A stretch of DNA of 18,488 bases from Devosia sp. Its GTDB lineage: Bacteria > Pseudomonadota > Alphaproteobacteria > Rhizobiales > Devosiaceae. The notes beneath the pieces are model-generated. The model saw only the letters and a program-made list of their open reading frames with translations. It was not told the origin of the DNA and made no database searches. The DNA lies in assembly GCA_028290225.1 (NCBI GenBank), contig JAQGKH010000363.1:1-18488 (forward strand), in the 5' to 3' direction. The position numbers and the translations under genes were made by a program. This document shows, piece after piece, positions 14,317 through 18,488 of this stretch. The stretch's first letter is position 1; each line of letters opens with the position of its first letter.

Positions 14317-15150
14317 TCAACCGGGGCTGTCATCTGCCGGAAACGCTCCAGCGAGCTCCTCCAGTTCGGCGCCATCCCTGACCATGTCGTGTATGCGGCT
14401 CCACAGATGCGCGCGCATCTCGGCAAAGGCGGGCAGGGTGCGTGGATCGCTTTGCCAGCGCGCCTCGGGCAACTGCACATCCACGATCTCGTCCACTCGA
14501 CCCGGACGAGGGCGCAACAGCACGATCCGCTGCGACAGCAGGATCGCTTCATCGATGTCATGGGTCACAAAAACGATGGCGATGCGCCGGCGCGACCACA
14601 TCTGCCACAGCTCGTGCCGCAACACCTCGCGCGTCATGGCGTCGAGCGCTGCAAAGGGCTCATCCATCAGCAGCACCTTCGGCTCCACCGCCAATGCCCG
14701 CGCCAGGCCGACCCGCTGCTGCATGCCACCCGAAAGCTCGTGCGGAAACGCTTGGGCAAACTCCCGCAAGCCAACCGCTCCCAGCAACGCCGCAGCACGC
14801 TGCGCCCGCTCGCTGCGCCCCATGCCGCGCAACGACAGCACGAATTCCAGATTTCCCTGCACCGACAGCCAGGGCAGCAGCCGGGCGGATTGAAACACCA
14901 TCGCCAGGTCCGGTCCCGGCTCCGGCGGGCCGCCAAGCACCGCGACCGTGCCTTCGTCGGGGGCAATGAGGCCGTTGATGATGCGCAGCAAGGTGGTCTT
15001 GCCGCAGCCGCTCGGGCCCACCAGGCTGACGAACTCGCCGGGCGCAACATCGAGTGAGATATTGTCCAGGGCCCGCACCTGCCCATCCTTGAAAGATTTG
15101 CCCACTTGCCGGAGCGAAATCAGCGGCACGGTTGACGGCTTGCCGCTCAT
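14317..15150 (-). CDS. SsuB/TauB/NrtD-like ABC transporter ATP-binding protein
   Basis: Cytoplasmic ATPase, 277 aa. Walker A is GPSGCGKTT (45-53), the Q-loop glutamine is Q87 in MVFQSARLLPW, the signature is LSGGMQQR (139-146), Walker B is VLLMDEP (159-165) and the switch histidine is H197 (VTHDIDEA). The QSARLLPW and DEPFAALDAMTRE wording is typical of the nitrate/sulfonate/taurine importer class. The ATG overlaps the permease stop by four bases (ATGA), so expression is coupled. The C-terminal 40 residues are acidic and variable. It should energise the permease encoded just upstream and work with the binding protein encoded at the end of the operon, three genes downstream. Confidence 0.93.
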   Translation of the reverse strand: MSGKPSTVPLISLRQVGKSFKDGQVRALDNISLDVAPGEFVSLVGPSGCGKTTLLRIINGLIAPDEGTVAVLGGPPEPGPDLAMVFQSARLLPWLSVQGNLEFVLSLRGMGRSERAQRAAALLGAVGLREFAQAFPHELSGGMQQRVGLARALAVEPKVLLMDEPFAALDAMTREVLRHELWQMWSRRRIAIVFVTHDIDEAILLSQRIVLLRPRPGRVDEIVDVQLPEARWQSDPRTLPAFAEMRAHLWSRIHDMVRDGAELEELAGAFPADDSPG

Positions 15151-16022
15151 GCTTCTTCCCTTTGCGACACGCGCCAGCGGCTGAAACGATGCTCGACCCA
15201 GCGCAGCGCCGCAGTGAGCGCCGTTCCCAGCGCCATCAGCACGATCACCACGGCAAAATACCGGTCCATCTGGAACCGGTTACCCGCCGCCGCCAGCAGC
15301 CCACCGAGGCCCGACTGGGCCATGGTGAGTTCCGCGATCACCGTGCCCACCGTGCTGATCGCCGCCCCGATCCGCAATCCGCTGAGAATTGAGGGCAGGG
15401 CATCGGGCACCATCACCCGCCAGAACAAGGTGAACCGCCTGGCCCCGAAGGCCCGGGCCATTTCCACCAGATCCTTGTTGGAATTAGCGATCCCCGCAGC
15501 AGTGTTGATCAGGATCGGAAACAGCGCCGCGTTCCACACCACCACGATCTTGGCCTCGGTATAAAGCCCGAACCAAACGATGATCAGCGGGATGAAAGCG
15601 GCGCCAGGGGTCGAGTTCATGGCGTTGACGAACGGATCGAACACCCGCCCCAACAGGGGAAAGCCCCCCAGCACGATCCCCAGCAGAATGCCCGTGGTTG
15701 CCGAAAGGAGGAACCCCAGCCCGATCACCGTCAGCGACTCTGCCAGAGCCTGCAGCATGGTGCCGTCCGACCAAAGCTGGATGCTTTCATCCAGGATGTC
15801 GGTGGGCTTGGGCATGATCAGATTACCTGACGTTGCATTGAGCGCGAACATGCCCAGCACCAGCAGCAAGACGAGGACAATCTGGGCGCCCGTAATGACA
15901 ATGCTCGTGTGGCGGCGCTGCTGCTGCGCCCGCGCGGCGAGGGCGCTCGATGAAAGACCTGCCGCAACGTCCGGCTCGGGCCTGACGGATCGCGCTCGGG
16001 CCGCTCGCCCTTCTTCGATCAT
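15147..16022 (-). CDS. SsuC/TauC-like ABC transporter permease
   Basis: Inner-membrane permease of the BPD_transp_1 class, 291 aa, first gene of the minus-strand operon. A 40-residue basic cytoplasmic N-tail (RAQQQRRHTS) precedes about six membrane helices. The coupling loop has EMARAFGARRFTLFWRVMVP (187-206) followed by GLRIGAAIS, which is the EAA-type loop of this class. The MPKPTDIL segment after the first helix is also typical of SsuC relatives. ATG 16022 was chosen for the GAGGGGGA seven bases upstream; the open frame continues to 16547 but overlaps the divergent LysR gene there. Transcription probably starts in the 249-bp region shared with the LysR gene. Confidence 0.92.
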   Translation of the reverse strand: MIEEGRAARARSVRPEPDVAAGLSSSALAARAQQQRRHTSIVITGAQIVLVLLLVLGMFALNATSGNLIMPKPTDILDESIQLWSDGTMLQALAESLTVIGLGFLLSATTGILLGIVLGGFPLLGRVFDPFVNAMNSTPGAAFIPLIIVWFGLYTEAKIVVVWNAALFPILINTAAGIANSNKDLVEMARAFGARRFTLFWRVMVPDALPSILSGLRIGAAISTVGTVIAELTMAQSGLGGLLAAAGNRFQMDRYFAVVIVLMALGTALTAALRWVEHRFSRWRVSQREEA

Positions 16023-16112
16023 GCAGCAATCCCCCTCTTTTTGCCGATCGATGGCGGCACCCGATGCATCCAGAGCGGGCAAGACGCGGCCAGGCGGCCA
16101 GCGTTGCGGAGT

Positions 16113-16132
16113 GTTGGCCCAGGAGCGCCAAC
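16113..16132. promoter_or_regulatory. Inverted repeat GTTGGC-N8-GCCAAC, candidate LysR operator
   Basis: GTTGGC (16113-16118) and GCCAAC (16127-16132) are perfect arms around an 8-base spacer. The site contains a T-N11-A-compatible layout of the kind LysR-type regulators bind. It lies near the middle of the 249-bp region between the divergent LysR and permease genes, about 90 bp from the permease ATG and 140 bp from the LysR ATG. No other feature is evident in that region. Confidence 0.5.
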
Positions 16133-16271
16133 TATTCAAGGCTTCACCAGCGCAAGCCGTCACGCCTCCGCTGTCGCCGCGTGTTCCTAGTGCCAAGCCG
16201 CCGCGCTTGCGATAAACCCCGCGTGACGCAGCGCGTTTCCCGTGCTGGCGATCAGGAGACACCGCTGCAGC

Positions 16272-17333
16272 ATGGATGAACAGCCGCCGATCCCGCGCGA
16301 CCCAGCGCCCGCAGCGGGCAAGAGCCGATCGCGCGCGCCAGTTCGGCCCAACGCCGGCGATCTGACGTTGCACCAGCTGCGCATCTTCTGGGCCGTGGCG
16401 CATTCCACCACGCTCACCAACGCCTCCAAACAGCTTGGTCTGGCCCAACCCTCCTTGTCCCAGCAATTGGCCAAGCTCGAAGCCAATATCGGAACGCTGC
16501 TGTTCCACCGCCGCTCCAACGAGATGGAACTCACCGAAGCCGGCCATTACCTGCTGCCCAAGGCCGAGCAGGTGTTGCGCTCCATCACCGAACTCGAGGA
16601 CGGGCTGGGACAGTTCCGCGCCGGCCAGCGGCTCACCTTGAGGCTCGCCGGCATCAATTCAGTGCTGCGCGTGCTGCTTCCCGGCGCCGTCCACGCCATG
16701 GGCGAGCGCTTCCCGGAACTCGATTTCGACATCCTCGAAAGCGCGCCGGGGGACATCCTCGACCTGCTGTATAGCCGCCGGATCACCATCGGTTTGCTGG
16801 CCGCCAATTCCGTCGCGCAGGCCGGCGTCGGCTTTGTGCAGGTGCCGCTGCTGGAGGACCCCTATGTGCTGGTGGTGCCGCAAACCCTCGTGCTCGACGG
16901 CGTCACCGACCCCCAGCGCCAGCTGTCGGCCGAGCACTGGCACCGGCTCAACCAGTCCATCCAGTTCAGCTTTGGCAGCCAGCACGCCAGCCGCGTCTCC
17001 GATTGGTATGGCCGGCTGTTGCCGGCTCACCGCGTCGTCGCCCAGTGCCGCAGCTTTGAAACCGCCATCAGCCTTGTGCGCGCCGGATCGGGCGTTTGCC
17101 TGGCACCGGCTCTGGCGTGCCTCGGGGTGGACGGGATGCCACAGGACCTCCGGCTTTATCGCATCCAGGCGCCGCCCCGCCGCATCGTGGCGCTGGTGCC
17201 CTCGCAATATCGCCGGCTGGAACCCTGCGCCGCCATGCTGGACGAGCTGCAGCGCAGCGCCCAGCACCATGTCGCGCCGGCCATCATCCCGACGCCGCCC
17301 TGGCTCGCCCTCGACACCGCCGAGGACTTCTAG
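16272..17333 (+). CDS. LysR-type transcriptional regulator
   Basis: 353 aa. A 30-residue proline- and arginine-rich N-terminal extension precedes the winged HTH (about 31-90; LTLHQLRIFWAVAHSTTLTN, then QPSLSQQLAKLE). The remaining part is a periplasmic-binding-protein-like effector domain, from about residue 117. The extension is longer than in most LysR proteins, but the HTH could not start later because no suitable start codon lies close to it. ATG 16272 has AGGAGA 12 bases upstream; an in-frame GTG at 16242 is less likely. Divergent placement from the permease-ATPase-DUF1800-DUF1501-binding-protein operon is the classic arrangement for a LysR regulator controlling its neighbour and itself. 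The effector is probably the transported compound or a derivative. Confidence 0.93.
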   Translation: MDEQPPIPRDPAPAAGKSRSRAPVRPNAGDLTLHQLRIFWAVAHSTTLTNASKQLGLAQPSLSQQLAKLEANIGTLLFHRRSNEMELTEAGHYLLPKAEQVLRSITELEDGLGQFRAGQRLTLRLAGINSVLRVLLPGAVHAMGERFPELDFDILESAPGDILDLLYSRRITIGLLAANSVAQAGVGFVQVPLLEDPYVLVVPQTLVLDGVTDPQRQLSAEHWHRLNQSIQFSFGSQHASRVSDWYGRLLPAHRVVAQCRSFETAISLVRAGSGVCLAPALACLGVDGMPQDLRLYRIQAPPRRIVALVPSQYRRLEPCAAMLDELQRSAQHHVAPAIIPTPPWLALDTAEDF

Positions 17334-17342
17334 CCGCTGCAC

Positions 17343-17366
17343 GCTCGCTAGTGCCCGTTGGCGAGC
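17343..17366. terminator. Short hairpin at the LysR/DUF1684 convergence
   Basis: GCTCGC (17343-17348) and GCGAGC (17361-17366) are perfect 6-bp arms around a 12-base loop. The stem spans the DUF1684 stop codon in the 14-bp gap between the two convergent genes. There is no T-run, so this is only a weak terminator candidate. Confidence 0.25.
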
Positions 17367-18139
17367 CGCTTCTCACCCGCCTCGATGCGGATCGGCAGCA
17401 CGTTCTCGGCTGGAGGCAGCGGGCAGACCGCAAAATCGGTGAAGGCGCATGGCGGGTTGATGGCCTTGTTGAAGTCGAGCACGATGCTGCTGTCGGTCAC
17501 CTCTTCGCCAAACACGAAGCGGCAGGCGCCATAGGTCTCCTCGCGCGCCGTCAGGTCACGGATCACGAATTGCGGGCTTTGAGGCGTGCCATGGGTCGCC
17601 AGCAATTCATGGGTGATGCCGTCCTTGGTGAACACCGCCTTGTGGGTGGCCTCCACCTCGGTCTTGATGGATTTGGAGGTGTCGATGGTCAGGCCTTTTG
17701 GCTCATCGAGCTTGATCCACTCCGCCACCAGGCGCCAGCTCGGGTCGAGCGGAAAATACTGGAGCGGGGGCAGCTCATCGGCTGCCTTGGACGCCGTGTC
17801 GCGCACCCGCAGGGCGTTCTGGCCGTTGAGCGTCGTCACTTCAAGCAGCAGCGAGCCCGCCGTAAAGCGCGGCGGCTTGGTTTTGGAGAGTTCCAGCACC
17901 TGCGCGGCGCCGCCATCAGCGGGGGTGTAGGTGACCCCGCCGGCGCTGTCCTGCGTCAGGCTGCCGATATGCTCCGGCCCGGCGGGCAGTACGATGTCGT
18001 TGTCGGCGGCGCTGCCGACCCTGGCCGTGCCTTCCGAAAGCCAGTCGCGGGCAATGATGTTCAGCCACCCATCGGGCGCCTTGAGGGCGGCGAGACGGCG
18101 AGCCTGCCAGTCGGCATAATCGGCAGCGTAATCGGTCAT
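17348..18139 (-). CDS. DUF1684 family protein
   Basis: 263 aa. DUF1684 is a conserved family without an assigned activity that is common in actinobacteria and proteobacteria. Hallmarks present are the DGWLNIIARDWL stretch (23-34, usually written GWL..vG..WL), DPSWRLVAEW (132-141), and the strongly conserved C-terminal block LDFNKAINPPCAFTDF (221-236) followed by CPLPPAEN (239-246) and IEAGEK. C231 and C239 lie in that block. There is no signal peptide, so it should be cytoplasmic. The ATG overlaps the stop of the upstream Opp/Dpp-type ATPase by four bases (ATGA), which places it at the end of a peptide-transporter operon. A role in processing an imported compound is possible but speculative. 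Confidence 0.9.
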   Translation of the reverse strand: MTDYAADYADWQARRLAALKAPDGWLNIIARDWLSEGTARVGSAADNDIVLPAGPEHIGSLTQDSAGGVTYTPADGGAAQVLELSKTKPPRFTAGSLLLEVTTLNGQNALRVRDTASKAADELPPLQYFPLDPSWRLVAEWIKLDEPKGLTIDTSKSIKTEVEATHKAVFTKDGITHELLATHGTPQSPQFVIRDLTAREETYGACRFVFGEEVTDSSIVLDFNKAINPPCAFTDFAVCPLPPAENVLPIRIEAGEKRLANGH

Positions 18140-18488
18140 GGGGTTGGGTCCTTCAAATGGAGGCGCGGCACGCTCGCGAGCAGGCGCTTTGTATAGGGGT
18201 GCTGCGGATCGGCCAGCACCTGGCGGGTGGGGCCCGCTTCAACGATTCTGCCACGCTCCAGGATAACGATGCGCTGGCAGAGCGCCGCTACCACCCCGAT
18301 ATCGTGGGACACGAGCACGAGGCTCATGGATTGGCTAAGCCCACGCAGCAGTTCGACGATGCGGATGCGGGTCGTGAGGTCTAGGGCACTGACCGCCTCG
18401 TCGGCCAGCAGGAGCTTGGGCCCCGAAACAATGGCCCGGGCAATGGCGATACGCTGGCGCTGTCCGCCCGAGAACTGGTGCGGGTAGC
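18136..18488 (-). CDS. Opp/Dpp-type ABC transporter ATPase, C-terminal part (cut by window edge)
   Basis: The visible 117 codons form the C-terminal half of a nucleotide-binding domain. They show YPHQ followed by the signature FSGGQRQR, a Walker B region LLLADEAVSALD, the switch VSHD, and HPYTKRLLASVP, the C-terminal oligopeptide-family motif. DEAVSALD rather than DEPTTALD points to the DppF/OppF-like second ATPase, although two-domain fusions exist in Hyphomicrobiales and the missing N-terminal part could be a second ATPase domain. The frame is open through to the window edge. It is translationally coupled to the downstream DUF1684 gene. Confidence 0.9.
   Translation of the reverse strand, partial: YPHQFSGGQRQRIAIARAIVSGPKLLLADEAVSALDLTTRIRIVELLRGLSQSMSLVLVSHDIGVVAALCQRIVILERGRIVEAGPTRQVLADPQHPYTKRLLASVPRLHLKDPTP

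Noticed and set aside
16023..16547. N-terminal extension of the permease frame up to 16547
   Set aside because: Overlaps the divergent LysR coding region; ATG 16022 has a strong ribosome-binding site and fits family length.
1..18488. CRISPR arrays, tRNA/rRNA genes, insertion sequences, phage or toxin-antitoxin genes
   Set aside because: No repeated spacer pattern, cloverleaf, transposase or small paired ORFs were seen on either strand.

Overview
The window looks like chromosomal DNA from a GC-rich alphaproteobacterium of the Hyphomicrobiales. A Devosia-like organism is my best guess, from gene content and protein style only. There are no rRNA or tRNA genes, insertion sequences, phage genes or CRISPR arrays. 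Genes are densely packed, no gap between them exceeds 250 bp, and nothing suggests recent transfer.

Region 1 (1-4474, minus strand) is an ABC importer operon of the branched-chain-amino-acid (HAAT) class, transcribed leftwards: Tat-type binding protein, LivH-like and LivM-like permeases, LivG-like ATPase, and the first codons of a LivF-like ATPase cut by the window edge. A strong hairpin and a degenerate palindrome sit between the binding-protein gene and the rest. Region 2 (4475-9625, plus strand) is divergent from it. It holds an ScfR-type HTH regulator, a single-domain response regulator, a two-helix membrane peptide that overlaps the next gene, and a large SLC5-type histidine kinase. This set resembles carbon-status (acetate/short-chain fatty acid) sensing modules related to CbrA, CrbS and MxtR. 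The shared 178-bp promoter region carries repeated TTACAG motifs.

Region 3 (9626-10086) holds a stand-alone SWIB/MDM2 protein and a hairpin between convergent genes. Region 4 (10089-16022, minus strand) is a five-gene operon: SsuC-like permease, SsuB-like ATPase, DUF1800, DUF1501 and an NMT1/SsuA-like binding protein. It is unusual because the DUF1800/DUF1501 pair sits inside the importer operon. A divergent LysR gene (16272-17333) shares a 249-bp intergenic region with it, containing a clear inverted repeat.

Region 5 (17348-18488, minus strand) holds a DUF1684 protein coupled by a 4-base overlap to the C-terminal part of an Opp/Dpp-type ATPase cut by the right edge.

The most unusual parts are the importer with the embedded DUF1800/DUF1501 pair, and the sensor cassette facing a Liv-type importer with no acetyl-CoA synthetase gene visible beside it. 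Substrates of all three transporters are unknown from sequence alone.
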